In this document: positions 50,905-61,641 of the stretch, one piece after another | How the letters are laid out: each line of letters starts with the position of its first letter | Numbering within the stretch: the first letter of the stretch is position 1 | Assembly: GCA_963769115.1 (NCBI GenBank) | Contig: CAVYKN010000013.1 | Location: 1-64,000 of the forward strand | Direction of reading: 5' to 3' | From: DASTFY01 sp963769115 | GTDB taxonomy: Bacteria; Actinomycetota; Acidimicrobiia; Acidimicrobiales; Ilumatobacteraceae | DNA: 64,000 nucleotides | The notes under the pieces: generated by a model | The model's input: the letters and a program-made list of their open reading frames with translations, nothing else | Told to the model about the DNA's origin: nothing | Database searches by the model: none | Position numbers and translations under genes: made by a program

Positions 50905-53536
50905 GTGGGGCCGCCGACGGGCACGGTGTCGTTCCTCTTCACGGACGTCGAGAGTTCGACGCGGCAGTGGGACGCCACCCTGGCGAGATGGCATCCGCGA
51001 TGGCGCGGCACGACGACATCGTCCGGACGGGCATCGAGCGCTCGCCGCGGCTACGTCTTCTCGACCTCGGGTGACGGATTCGCAGCGGCGTTCTGGACAC
51101 CGGATGAGGCGGTTCGGCGGCCACCGACATCCAGTCATCGCTCGCGTCAGAACCGTGGCCGTCGCCGGTCGTCATCGCCGTGCGCATGGGCGTTCACACG
51201 GGCACAGCCGATGAGCGGGACGGTGACTACTTCGGTCCGACGCTGAACCGGGCTGCCCGGCTGATGTCGGCAGCGAACGCCGGTCAGGTGCTGCTCTCGT
51301 CGGTGACAGCGCAACTGCTCGGACAGCTGATGCGCTCGATCTGGGTGAGCAGCGGCTGAAGGACCTGGCGGCGCCGGAGCGGGTCTTCCAAGTGGGCAGC
51401 CAGCCGTTTCCGCCGCTGCGCTCGTCGGGATCGGCGAGCATTCGCCTGCCGGAGTGGGATACGCGGTTCTGGGGACGCCGGGCGGAGATGGACGCGCTCG
51501 CCGGCGGGTCGTGGAGCACCGCGTCGTCGTTCTGACGGGACCTGGTGGGCTGGGGAAGACCGTCTGGCGGCCCACGTCGCGCAGCAATTGGTCGACGAGT
51601 TTCCCGACGGCATCTACTTCATAGGGCTGGCCGGCATCAGTGCCGAGGCGACGGACAACGCCATCGCCGACGGTATCGGGGTGCGACGCGAGCCGGATCG
51701 CTCCGTCTTGGAGAGCGTCATCGCATGGCTCGGGGACCGCAGGGTGCTCCTCGTCCTGGACAACTGTGAAGAGGTGGTCCTCGCTGCTCGCGAGAGCGGT
51801 CGAGCCGCTCGTGCGCCACTGCCCGCAGGCCCACCTGCTGGTCACGAGCCGAGTGCCGCTCGGAGTGGCCGGCGAGGTCAGGATGCCGCTTCGACCACTG
51901 GATCAGGCTCGCCGCCGTCGACCTCTTCGTCGATCGTGTGGCCCTCGCAGGCCGGGAGATCGACCGGGATCCTGCGGCCGGTGCCCTCGAGGAGCTCTGC
52001 CGGCGTCTGGACGGCGTACCTCTCCTGCTGGAGCTGGCGGCAGCCCGATGCCGGACGCTGACACCGCAGGAGCTCCTCATCCGGCTCGAACGAACGCCCG
52101 AGGTCCTCACTGACGCCACGGGCGTCTTCGACGAGCGCCATCGTGACCTGGACCGACTCATCGAGTGGTCATGGCACGAGTTGTCGCCGACCGCCCGACG
52201 GTGCTCGCACGCCTGACGGTGATGATCGGCGGCTTCACGGTCGATGCCGCGAGGCCGTGGCCTCGGATGACGAGGTCCACGCCCTCGACGTCGTCGGGCG
52301 CTCGAGGAGCTCGAGGAGTCGGGGCTCATGATCCAGGAGGTGACGGACTTCGAGGTCCGGCACCGTCTGCTGGAACCGATCAGGCAGCGTGTCGCCGCCC
52401 TCAGCAGTGACGCAGAGCGCCTCCAGTCCGAGCGCCGCCATGCGCGGTGGTTCGTCGACGTTGCCGGAGCAGTCGGGCGGGGCGCCGAGGGTCCCGACTT
52501 CGGTCGCTGGGCCGATCTCGTCGAGCGCGACTTCCCGAACTTCCGCCAGGCCCACCGTCACCTGTGCGACGAGGGCGATGTCGAGGCCGCGGTGGCAATC
52601 ATCGGTGGCCTCAGCCTGGTGTGTCGGGAGCGAGGCATCATGGAGCTCGCCGACTGGTGCGATGCCACCATCCCTCTGGTCCGGGGACCGTAATGACGAG
52701 GTCGAGCTGGCCTGCTCGTCGGCGGCTGTCGCTTCTGGCTATTCCAGAAGCGGGGTACGGACCTCGACGGAGGCGGCGGCGCGCATGTCGTCGGTCGACG
52801 GCGCCGCCATGGAACACTAGCTGTACCTGCAGACGGTGGCTGTCGAGGCGTCGCTCGACCCCGCGAGATGGACCGATGCCGATCGCGCAGCTCGAGGATC
52901 TGCTCGCCAGGTACGGCGACGACACCAGCTGGGCAAGCGCTGAGGTCGCGGTGCTATCCTCGTGCTCCTCGGCGGCGCTCGACGGTACTGCTGTCGATCC
53001 CATCGCGCGTCGGCTGGCCAGCCCTGTCTTCTCGGCTCGACTGGCCTTCTACCGGAGCGTGACGCACTACCTGCACGACGAGGACCGTGTCGCCGCGCGC
53101 TGGTGGCAGAGGCGCTCTCCCTCGCCCGCTCGGCGGGTGCGACGGTCCAGGTCGCGAACAACCTGATGGCGCTCGGAGGTTGGCGAGCTCGCTTGCCGGA
53201 GGCCACGACGCGTGACGTCTTCGGCCCGCTGCTGGAGTCCGTCGAGCTGTGGGAGCGGTTGCGCATCCCGTGGGGGCGCGTGCTGGTGCTCGAGGAGATC
53301 GCGCAGGCGCTCGCCATCCGAGGCCATCCGGAGCAGGCTGTCGTGCTCTTCGCCGCAGTCGACGCTGGCGAGGTGCAGGCTCCCGCCAAGGTCGGCCGCG
53401 AGCGCCGCGCCGGACCTCACCTGAGCGGCATCGACGAGGACGACCTCGTCCGAGTGGCGAACCCGTGGGACCACGCTGACGATCGACCAGGCGATGGCTC
53501 TCGCCCGCGACGCGGTCGGTCGCGCTTCTGGCCTGA
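50905..53536 (+). pseudogene. Broken nucleotide-cyclase / NB-ARC ATPase / TPR regulator
   Basis: Pieces in all three frames line up as one large regulator. They are a class III cyclase domain (TGTVSFLFTDVESSTRQW, FSTSGDGFAAAF, YFGPTLNRAARLMSAANAG), then LKDLAAPERVFQVG, then an ATPase with GPGGLGKT and VLLVLDNCEEVV, then LCRRLDGVPLLLELAAARC and a helical C-terminus (LLEPIRQRVAALSSDAERLQ, VLVLEEIAQALAIRGHPEQA) to TGA at 53534. At least eight shifts and a missing Walker surround break the frame. Mycobacterial homologues carry a C-terminal LuxR domain, but none is visible here. Decay and sequence error cannot be separated, but the number of breaks favours a non-functional gene. Confidence 0.7.
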
Positions 53537-53539
53537 GGC

Positions 53540-54583
53540 TCAGCCCCCGCCCTCGGCCAGGATCTGCTCGGCCTCGGCGACGATGGCCCGCACGATGTCG
53601 CCGGCCGGGCGGATGTCGTGGATCCCCTCGACGGCCTGGCCGGCCGGCATCATGCCCTGCTCGACGTCGCCCTCCTGGTAGCCGCTCTCGACCCGGACGC
53701 CGGCCACCGCGTACTGAGCCGGGAACGGCTCGATCTCGTCCACGCGCTGCGCCCACTCCCTGGTCCACTCGTTCTGCAGCGTCCGCAACGGCTTGCCGGT
53801 GTAGGCCCGGCTGATGACGGCGTCCCTGCTCGCGCTGTCGATCACCCGCTGCTTGTAGGCGGGATGTCCGTAGGCCTCGGTGGTGGCGATGAAGCGGGTG
53901 CCCATCCACACGCCCTGGGCGCCGAGGCAGCGCACGGCGGCCAGACCGCGCCCGTCGACGATGCCGCCTGCGGCCAGGACGGGCGCCTCCACGGCGTCGA
54001 CCACGGACGGCATGAGGACCAGGGTGCCGACGTAGCCGGTGTGGCCGCCCCCCTCGGTGCCCTGGGCGACGATGAAGTCGCTCCGGCCCGGTCGGCCTGC
54101 ACGGCGCGGGACACGGAGCCGACGAGCGCCATGACCTTGATGTCGCGCTCGCGGCAAGCGGCCACGAACCAGTCGGGCACGTCGAACGTGAGGACCACCG
54201 CCGCCGGCCGCTCGTCGAGCACGGCCTCGACCTGGTCGTGCACAGGCACCGGGGGTGAGCATCGGCTCGACGCCGCGCAGCGCATCGCGATCGGCGGGGG
54301 AGAGGGCCTCCCACCGGCGCCGCACCGGTTCCCACGATTCGACGTCGTCCTGGACCAGCGACGGGGGCACGAGCAGGTTCACGGCGAACGGCCGGCTGGT
54401 GGCGCGGCGGACGGCCCGCACCTCGTCCCGCAGGGCGTCGGCGAAGTAGCTCACCCCGCCCAGGCAGCCCATGGCGCCGGCCTCGCTCACCGCGGCCACG
54501 AGCGGCGCCTGGGCGACGCGGGCCATGCCCGCCGAGACGATCGGGTGGGTGATGCCGAACTGCTCGGTGAGCGCGGTCCTCAC
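53540..54583 (-). CDS. Nitronate monooxygenase / 2-nitropropane dioxygenase family, two compensating frameshifts
   Basis: FMN-dependent barrel enzyme of about 347 residues. From the GTG at 54583: TEQFGITHPIVSAGMARVAQ, SEAGAMGCLGGVSYFADALR and FAVNLLVPPSL. A middle part one frame over (HDQVEAVLDERPAAVVLTFD, ERDIKVMALVGSVSRAVQAD) follows, then the FMN/phosphate segment FIVAQGTEGGGHTGYVG, APVLAAGGIVDGRGLAA and GVWMGTRFIATTEA. Total length is a multiple of three, so the breaks near 54250 and 54090 cancel. Such enzymes oxidise nitronates or act as enoyl-reductase-like FMN proteins. The start overlaps the hydrolase stop, and it is last in the leftward operon. Confidence 0.82.
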   Translation of the reverse strand: MRTALTEQFGITHPIVSAGMARVAQAPLVAAVSEAGAMGCLGGVSYFADALRDEVRAVRRATSRPFAVNLLVPPSLVQDDVESWEPVRRRWEALSPADRDALRGVEPMLTPGACARPGRGRARRAAGGGGPHVRRARLVRGRLPRARHQGHGARRLRVPRRAGRPGRSDFIVAQGTEGGGHTGYVGTLVLMPSVVDAVEAPVLAAGGIVDGRGLAAVRCLGAQGVWMGTRFIATTEAYGHPAYKQRVIDSASRDAVISRAYTGKPLRTLQNEWTREWAQRVDEIEPFPAQYAVAGVRVESGYQEGDVEQGMMPAGQAVEGIHDIRPAGDIVRAIVAEAEQILAEGGG

Positions 54584-55496
54584 GGGACCCGATGCTCCAA
54601 CGAGGCGGCGAACCGCTCGTAGAGGTCGAGCCGGATGTTCGACAGGCCCGGGGGCTCGGGTTCGGCCCGTGACTCCGCGATGAGGTCGAAATCGAGGTCG
54701 GCGACGACCATGCCTTCGGTCCTGGTGTCCGGGTGGGCGACGACGACGCCGTCGTCGAGGCCGGAACGCCGGTCGATGGGGCCGGTCACCATGGCGCAGC
54801 CGGTGCCGTGGATCGCCCCGCCGGCCGGCAGGCCCGAGCTGCCGACCAGCGGGGACGTGACGACGTAGAGCTGGTTCTCCATCGCCCGCGCGTGCGCGCC
54901 GTACCGCACCCGATGGGCGCCGCGTGTGTTCCACGTGAGCGACGGGCACAGCAGCAGCTCGACGCCGCGTCGCGCCAGCAGCCGGTTGATCTCGGGGAAC
55001 TCGATGTCGGCGCAGATCTGCACGGCGGCCGGCGCCGGCCCGATGGTCGTGACGAGGACGTCGTCGCCCGGCGTCAGCCCCATGGCCTGCTCCTGCGGCG
55101 TGAGGTGCAGCTTGTCCTGCTGCTCGACCCGTCCGTCCGGATGGGCGAGGTAGGCGGTGTTGCGGAACGTCCCGTCGTCTGACCGGCGGAAGTGGCTGCC
55201 GCCCAGGATCGTCAGTCCCCGTCCGGATCGCCAGCCCTGCGCAGGAGCTCGCGGAAGGGCTCGGTCAGCGGGGGGAAGACGCGCGGTATGCCTCGGCGAC
55301 GTCGGCTGGGCCGAGCGACGCGGCATCCGGGTGACTGGCGAGCAGCCCGGTCGTGACGAGCTCCGGGAGCACGACGAGCTCGGCGCCTTCTGCCACCGGC
55401 CTGCTCGACGACCGACGTCAGATGGCCGGCGAAGCTCTCGAAGGCGGGCTCGGCGCGGAGCTCGAACTGCACGGTGGCGACCCGCAGCGACGTCAT
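54580..55496 (-). CDS. Carbon-nitrogen hydrolase (nitrilase superfamily), frame-disrupted
   Basis: Amidase or nitrilase-like enzyme. The ATG at 55496 gives MTSLRVATVQFELRAEPAFE and HLTSVVEQAGG. A region with two or three shifts follows, where the catalytic Glu segment (ELVVLPELVTTG) is readable in another frame. Then LTILGGSHFRRSDDG, NTAYLAHPDGRVEQQDKLHL with the catalytic Lys, AAVQICADIEFPEINRLLA with the nucleophile Cys in ICAD, and LLLCPSLTWNTRGAHRVRYG follow. The start overlaps the acyl-CoA ligase stop (ATGA) and the stop overlaps the nitronate monooxygenase GTG. It would release ammonia from an amide or nitrile intermediate. Confidence 0.8.
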
Positions 55497-57038
55497 CGGA
55501 CGGTGCCGTTGCGCGGCCGGTGAGGAGCGCGGCGACGTCGCGTCGCTGCACCTTGCCGGTGTTGGCGTTGCGGGGGAGCCGGTCCACGCTCACGATCTCG
55601 GCGGGGACCTTGTAGCCGGCCAGCGACGCCGCGCAGTGGGCGCGCAGCCCGTCCGCGATCATGGCCGGCCGACGGCGCGAGCACGACGGCGGCGACCACC
55701 CGCTCGCCGTAGTCCGGGTCGGGCAGGCCGACGACGGCCGCTTCCTGCACGTCGGGGTGCGCGACCAGGACCGCTTCGACCTCGGCCGGCGACACGTTCG
55801 ACCCGCCGCGGATGATGAGGTCGCTCAGCCGGCCCACGACGCGCACGTAGCCCTCGCTGGTCGACCTCGACCAGATCACCGGTGCGGTACCAGCCGTCGC
55901 CCGTGAGCGCCGCCGCCGTCAGCTCCGGGTCCCGCCAGTAGCCGACCATCTGCGCCGGGCTCCGCGCCCACGCCTCTCCGGGCTGGCCGGGGGGCACGTC
56001 GGCCCCGTCGGCGTCGACCACCCGCAGCTCCGCCTCGGCGACCACCCGCCCGGCCGACCCGGGCACGGGTTCGGGGTCCTCGTCGGGGTCGTAGGTCACC
56101 AGCGGGAAGGCCTCGGACGCCGCGTAGACGTCGTGCACCGGGCAGCCGGTCAGCTCTCGCCAGCGGGCGAAGGCGACGTCGTTGCGGGGCTCGCCGCCGG
56201 AGATGCACAGGCGGAGGTCCGCCGGCCTCGGCCGCGCCGCGTCCGCTGGCTTCGAGCACGCCGACCATCTTGACGTACATGGTCGTGACGCCGGCGAAGA
56301 ACGTGGCGCGGTGGTCGACGAAGGCCCGCAGCATCTCGTCGGGGTCGCCGCGGCGCAGGAGCAGCACCCGGCCGCCGGCCGACCAGCGTCGCCATCGACG
56401 TCGTCACCAGCCCGAAGGCCCACGCCAACGGCAGGGCGACGAGCGTCGTGTCCTTCTCCCCGAGGTGCCAGACCCGGGCGTACGACCGTGCCGCGGCGAG
56501 GAGGCCGGCGTGGGTGTGCATCACCGCCTTCGGGCCGTGACGTGGAGCCGGACGTGTAGCAGATGAGCGCGACGGCCTCGGGATCGACGGCGGCGGCACG
56601 GTCGGCACGCGCGTCGGTGTCGGCCGACCAGCGCCCGCGTCGCCGAGCTCGAGCACCGGCACCCCGGGCCGGCCGACGGCGTCCGTGACCGTCGGGCAGG
56701 ATCCTCGAGCCGCTCACGACGAGCGACGCCTCGGCGTTGCCGATGGCGTACGCCAGCTCATCGACCGTCGACGACGGGTAGATCGTCACCAGCGTGGCGC
56801 CGGCCCGCCAGATCCCGAACGCCGTGACGAGGTGGTGGACGGAGTTGTCGGCGACGAGGACGGCCCGCTCACCCGGCCGCAGACCCACGGCGCGGCGAGC
56901 TGGGCCGGCGACGCGCCCGACGCTGCCCGTCGAGCTCGCCGTAGGTCAGGCTCGTCGGCGGCGTCGACCAGGGCCGGCGCGTCCGGCTGCGCGGCGGCCT
57001 GGGCGGTGAGGACGTCGGTCGAAGGTCGCCGCCGTCAC
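55493..57038 (-). CDS. Acyl-CoA synthetase (AMP-forming), frame-disrupted
   Basis: ANL-superfamily ligase that activates a carboxylic acid to its CoA ester. The GTG at 57038 overlaps the MaoC stop. Readable parts in order are GLRPGERAVLVADNSVHHLV, the P-loop ALICYTSGST followed one frame over by PKAVMHTHAGLLAAARSYAR, CPVHDVYAASEAFPLVTYDP, TGDGWYRTGDLVEVD (A8 hinge), VRVVGRLSDLIIRGGSNVSP, and the C-terminal domain with ASLAGYKVPAEIVSVDRLPR then NTGKVQRRDV with the catalytic Lys. At least five 1-base shifts split it. One reads CGGCCCGAAGG where CGGCCGAAGG would fit. The substrate acid is not predictable. Confidence 0.82.
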
Positions 57039-57503
57039 CCGGATGCCGCCCGCTGGAACATCACGACCCACTGGCCGTCCTGGCACACCTCGCCGTGCTG
57101 GTTCAGCACCTCGACGTCGAAGGTGACGATGCCGCGGTCGCCCTTGCTGGTCGGCCGGGTGGTGGCCACCGTCTGGTGCACGTGGATGGTGTCGCCGATC
57201 CGCACCGCGGCCTTCAGGTTCCACGTCATGCCGAGGAAGGCGATGGCCGTGCCCTCCTTGATCCCGAGCCGGGACTCCAGGCCGGTGGCCACGGCGAACA
57301 CGCCCGGCCCGTGGAAGATCCGCCCGCCGAAGGCGGTCGTCCGGGCGAACTCCTCGTCCGTGTGCAACGGGTTGAAGTCGCCGGAGAAGCCGGCGAACGG
57401 CCACGACGTCGGCCTCGGTGATGGTGCGGGCCGGGCTGTCCCAGGACTGCCCGACCTCGAACTCGTCGAAGTACATGCCTCGGGACGAGGTGGTCTGGGT
57501 CAC
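57035..57503 (-). CDS. MaoC-like dehydratase/hydratase, single frameshift
   Basis: Hot-dog-fold enoyl-CoA hydratase type of about 155 residues. From the GTG at 57503 (GGGGAGG upstream): SSRGMYFDEFEVGQSWDSPA and RTITEADVVAV. After a shift near 57400, HTDEEFARTTAFGGRIFHGP (the MaoC His/Asp motif region), FLGMTWNLKAAVRIGDTIHV and GIVTFDVEVLNQHGEVCQDG follow. It is the first gene of the leftward catabolic operon, divergent from the racemase gene. It would hydrate an enoyl-CoA made by the dehydrogenase of the other arm. Confidence 0.85.
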
Positions 57504-57606
57504 GCGGCCTCCCCGGGAGCGGTCGGCCCACTATGGCGGCGCGGTCGGCGAAGGATCAACTCCACTCGCCAACTCCGACTCCTCGCGGCCCGATCGTCGG
57601 GTGCGG

Positions 57607-57612
57607 TACGGT
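57607..57612 (+). promoter_or_regulatory. Candidate -10 element of the rightward catabolic operon
   Basis: TACGGT within GGTACGGT lies 36 bases before the racemase ATG, which in this case has its own GGAGG ribosome site. It would drive the six-gene rightward operon. Confidence 0.45.
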
Positions 57613-57648
57613 CGCCCCGTTCCCGCCCGAGGCGCCTCTGGAGGTTCG

Positions 57649-58455
57649 ATGGCCCGCATCTGCTTCCTCAACCCGTTCGGCACCGACAGCTACGACGACC
57701 TCATCGGCGCCACGCTCAGGCCGGCGCTCCACGGCAACACCGAGGTCGAGATCCGCCACCTGGCCCACGCGCCCCGCAACATCGACTACTACGCGCCCGA
57801 AGCACCTGGCGGAGACGGAGATCATGACCGCGGCGCTCGAGGCGGAGCGGGAGGGGTTCGACGCCTTCGTGATCGGGTGCTGCTACGACCCTGCGCTCAG
57901 CCAGTGCCGGGAGCTCGTCGAACATCCCCGTCATCGGACCGCTCGAGGCCTCGGTCCTGCTCTCGCGGCTGTTCGGCCACAGCTTCGCCGTCGTCACCGA
58001 CCACCGGAAGGCGGTGCCGGAGCTGCGCGACCGCGTCCGGCTCTACGGCCTGGAGGGCAACTGCCGGGCCGTGGACGCCATCGACTGGTTCGTCACGGAC
58101 ATGGTGCTCGACCCGCAGACCGTGGCCAAGGACACCTACGTCAAGGTGCAGGAGGTGATGCGCACGACCGGCGCCGAGACCGTCGTCATCGGCTGCACGA
58201 TCGTCTCGGCCTGCTACGAGCTGGCCGCCCTCGAGGGCGACGCCGAGCTCGCCGCGCTGTCGGTCGTGAACCCGAACGTGATGGCGGTGAAGCTGGCCGA
58301 GATGTTCGCCGACCTGCACGCCACGGGGCAGTACCGGATCAGCCGGGCCGGCTACTACCAGCAGCACCACGCCCACGACCAGGAGGAGGCGGCCGAGATC
58401 GCCGCGCCTGCTCACCGGGCGCTCGGCGATGGGCACGGGAGGAGCGGACCGATGA
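57649..58455 (+). CDS. Asp/Glu/hydantoin racemase family protein, frame-disrupted
   Basis: Cofactor-independent racemase with two catalytic Cys. The ATG at 57649 (GGAGG upstream) gives MARICFLNPFGTDSYDDLIG and LRPALHGNTEVEIRHL. The rest is spread over frames: HLAETEIMTAALEAEREGFD and FVIGCCYDPALSQC (first Cys), then FGHSFAVVTDHRKAVPELRD and ETVVIGCTIVSACYELA (second Cys). It ends at TGA 58453 with GADR overlapping the next ATG. The break at about 57800 reads GCGCCCGAAGC where GCGCCGAAGC fits. Family members racemise hydantoins, allantoin or amino acids. Confidence 0.82.
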
Positions 58456-59668
58456 CCAGCGATCATCGTCGTCGGGGGCGGTCTGGTCGGCACGGCCACG
58501 GCGTACTTCGCCGCCCGCGAAGGCATGGACGTCACGCTGCTCGAGCAGGAGCACGACCGGCTACGGCGCCTCGGGCCGCAACCCGGGCTTCGTGTGGCTC
58601 CACTGCCGCAACCCCGGCTGGGCGCTCGAGGTCTCGCTGGCCGGCCGCCGGCTCTACGACGAGCTGCTGCGCGACCTGCCCGAGCCGTTCGAGTTCCGCG
58701 CCGAGGGCGGCCTGATCTACTTCAAGACGCCCGAGCAGGGCGTGGTGTTCGAGGAGTTCGTGAAGGCCCGCCAGGCCGACGGGCTCGACATGGAGCTCAT
58801 CGACGGCGCCGAGGTGCGCCGGCTCGTCGGCCCGATCCGCCCCGACGTGCTCGGCGCCAGCTTCTGCGCCAACGACGCCCAGATCAACACGCCGACGGTC
58901 GTCGCCGCGCTGGCCGCCGGGGCCCGGGCCGAAGGGGCCGACGTCCGCGAGCACGTGCGAGGTCATCGGCCTGGTGACGAGCGACGGCGACCGAGTCGTC
59001 GGTGTCGAGACGGACCAGGGCGCCTGACGGCCGACATGGTCGTCGTCGCCACCGGCGCGTGGACGAGCAAGCTGCTGGCGGGGAGCGGCATCGACGTCCC
59101 CGTCGGCATCGAGCGGCTGCAGGTGCTGGCCACCGTGCCCCGACCGCTCGACATCCGCCCGGTCGTCTACGGCCCGCTGGCGGCCAAGCAGTACACGCTG
59201 TTCCGCGACCTGCCGTCGTGGGACCAGGACGCGTTCATGGCGCCGTACGAGATCGAGACCGGGCAACTGGATGCTGCAGCTCGTCTCGCAGCGGGCCAAC
59301 GGCGAGACGCTCCTCGGCTGCCCGATGGACTACCCGGCCGAGGTGACCCACGAGGTCACGCTGGCCGGGCTGCGCGACACGGCGCTCGCCATCACGGACG
59401 ACTTCCCCGGGCTGCGCGACGTGGCGATCGACCGCATGTGGGCCGGCGTGCTGCCCTACACGTCCGACCAGGTGCCGATCGTCGACGAGGTGCGCCCGGG
59501 TCTTGTTCGTCGCCGCCGGCCACATCTTCGGCAACGCCGCCGGCCCGATGACCGGGAAGCTCGTCAGCCAGCTGCTCGCCGGCCGCGAGCCCGAGATCGA
59601 CATGACGGAGTGCCGGTGGGGGCGCGAGCCTGGAGCCGGTCACGCCCGGCGCCACCGTCCACTGGTGA
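58452..59668 (+). CDS. FAD-dependent amino acid/amine oxidoreductase (DAO family), frame-disrupted
   Basis: Glycine/sarcosine/D-amino-acid oxidase-like flavoprotein of about 405 residues. The dinucleotide motif (IIVVGGGLVGTATAYFAARE) is read after a shift from the ATG at 58452. Then follow GYGASGRNPGFVWLHCRNPG, LRDLPEPFEFRAEGGLIYFK, DVLGASFCANDAQINTPTVV, MVVVATGAWTSKLLAGSG and the C-terminal AAGHIFGNAAGPMTGKLVSQ. The last codons LEPVTPGATVHW run to TGA at 59666, overlapping the next gene. It would oxidise a C-N bond of an amino acid or imide-derived amine. About five shifts interrupt it. Confidence 0.82.
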
Positions 59669-60835
59669 GCGAACCTCCCGGTCTCACCGCCGACCACTGC
59701 GCGCTGCGCGACGTGGTCCGCCAGTTCGTCGACCGGGACGTCATCCCGACGGTCGCCGAGCGGGAGCGGGCCGACGCCTACCCGTCCGACCTGCTGCCCA
59801 CGCTGGCCGACCTCGGCGTGCTCGGCATGTCGATCCCGGAGGAGCACGGCGGCAGCGAGCTCGACCTCGTCGGCTACGCGCTCGTCTTCGAGGAGCTGGC
59901 CCGGGGCTGGATGGGGCTGGCCAGCATCGTCGGCAGCTCCGGCAGCGGGTGCTGGCTGATCGGCCCGCTACGGCACCGAGGAGCAGCGTCACCGCTACCT
60001 GCCCGACCTCGCCGCCGGCCGGCGGATGAGCGGCATCGCGCTGACCGAACCGTCGACCGGCAGCGACCTGAAGGCGATCAGGCTCCGGCGGCCCGGCAGG
60101 GCGACCACTACGTCGTGACCGGCACGAAGACGATGATCACCCAGGCCCGCCACGCCGATCCGCTCGTGGTGCTGGTCGTCACGGACCCCACGGCCACCCC
60201 GCCGCACCGGGGCATGAGCCTGCTGCTCGTCGAGCAGGACACGCCCGGGTGTTCGATCGGCACCGACATCGGCAAGCTCGGCCACAAGGGCGTCGAGCTG
60301 TGCGAGGTGGTGTTCGACGACGCGGTCGTGCCGGCGGCGCAACCTGCTCGGTGGCGTCGAGGGCCAGGGCTCTACCAGATGCTGTCCGCGCTCGACCGAG
60401 GCCGGATCTACATGGCGGCCGCCAGCGTCGGCATCGCCCGCGCCGCGCTGGAGGCGGCGACGCGCTACGCCACCGAGCGGGAGGCGTTCGGCAAGCCGAT
60501 CGGCGAGCACCAGGCCGTCAAGCTGAAGCTCGCCCGGATGGCCATCCGGGTCCGCGCGTCCCGCCTGCTCACCCACGACGCCGCCGCGCCGCATCGACCG
60601 CGACGGGCGGGCGAGCAGCGAGGCGGCGATGGCGAAGGTGTTCGCCTCCGAGACCGCGATCGAGTGCTCGATGGAGGCGATGCGGATCCTCGGCGGCTAC
60701 GGGTTCACGGTCGACTTCCCCGTCGAGCGCTACTACCGGGACGCGCCGCTGATGGCGATCGGCGAGGGCACGAACGAGATCCTCCAGCTGCTCATCGCCG
60801 ACCAGCTGCTCGCCGGGAGACGGCGCGCGACATGA
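59665..60835 (+). CDS. Acyl-CoA dehydrogenase, frame-disrupted
   Basis: FAD acyl-CoA dehydrogenase of about 390 residues. The GTG at 59665 overlaps the oxidase stop. Readable parts are LADLGVLGMSIPEEHGGSEL, LVFEELARGWMGLASIVGSS, GDHYVVTGTKTMITQARHAD (substrate/FAD loop), IGTDIGKLGHKGVELCEVVF, ATEREAFGKPIGEHQAVKLK, MRILGGYGFTVDFPVERYYR, and the closing IGEGTNEILQLLIADQLL with the usual catalytic-Glu region. Two or three shifts occur. The stop overlaps the next ATG. It would introduce the double bond that MaoC then hydrates. Confidence 0.85.
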
Positions 60836-61641
60836 CCACGCCCTGGACGCTCGTCGGTCAGCCGGGTCGAAGCCGACACGGTGCTCATCCGCGGCTACGA
60901 CCTCGAGCAGCTGATCGGCGGCCAGTCCTTCACCGCCTCGTGCTTCCTGCTCTGCGCGGCCGACTGCCGACGCCGGCGGAGGTGCGGGTGCTCGACGCCG
61001 TGCTCAACGCCGTGCTCGACTACGCCCTGCTGAAGCCGGGCACGGTCGCCGCGCGGTACGCCGTCTCGGCCAACCCGAGCATGGCCGCCGGCCTGGCGGC
61101 CGCCGTCCTGTCGGTCGGGAAGCTCACGCTGGCCCCCGAGGACACCGGGCGCTTCGTCCTCGACGCCCACGACCGCTACGAGGCTTCGGGCAGGTCGCTC
61201 GAGGAGGTCGCCGGCGAGATCGTGGCCGACGCTCGGAGCCGCGACGAGCGCATCCCCGGCTTCGGCCACCCGCGGTTCAAGCGCGTCGATCCGCGGGCGC
61301 AGCGGCTGAAGCAGGTCGCCGTCGCCGGCGGGCTGTGGGGCGACGGGCGCAGCTCTACGAGCAGATCCACCGTGCGTTCGTCGAGGCGGCGGGCAAGCCC
61401 GACATCCCGATCAACGACGTCGGGATGATGGCCGTCGTGCTGCTCGAGCTGGGGTTCACGCCCGACGAGATGACCGGCCTGGCCGTGCTGTCGACCTTCC
61501 CCGGGGTGATCGCCCACATCTCCGAGGAGCTGCAGAGCGGCCAGCCGATCCGGGTCGTGCCCGACGAGCAGGTCGACTACGGCGACCAGCCGCCGCTCGA
61601 TCTCGCCGAGGCTGCGACCGCGGGCTGGGCAGGGACCATGA
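60832..61641 (+). CDS. Citryl-CoA lyase/citrate synthase-like protein, frame-disrupted
   Basis: Citrate-synthase superfamily protein of about 265 residues. From the ATG at 60832: MTTPWTLVG, then one frame over EADTVLIRGYDLEQLIGGQS. The core LLKPGTVAARYAVSANPSMA, RDERIPGFGHPRFKRVDPRA (His and Asp of the citrate-synthase site) and PDIPINDVGMMAVVLLELGF follow. Its short length and lack of the N-terminal domain match citryl-CoA lyase-type enzymes, which cleave rather than condense. A shift at about 61340 reads GACGGGCGCAG where GACGGGGCGCAG fits. The start overlaps the acyl-CoA dehydrogenase. Its end near 61641 is inferred from the overlap with the next ATG. Confidence 0.75.
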
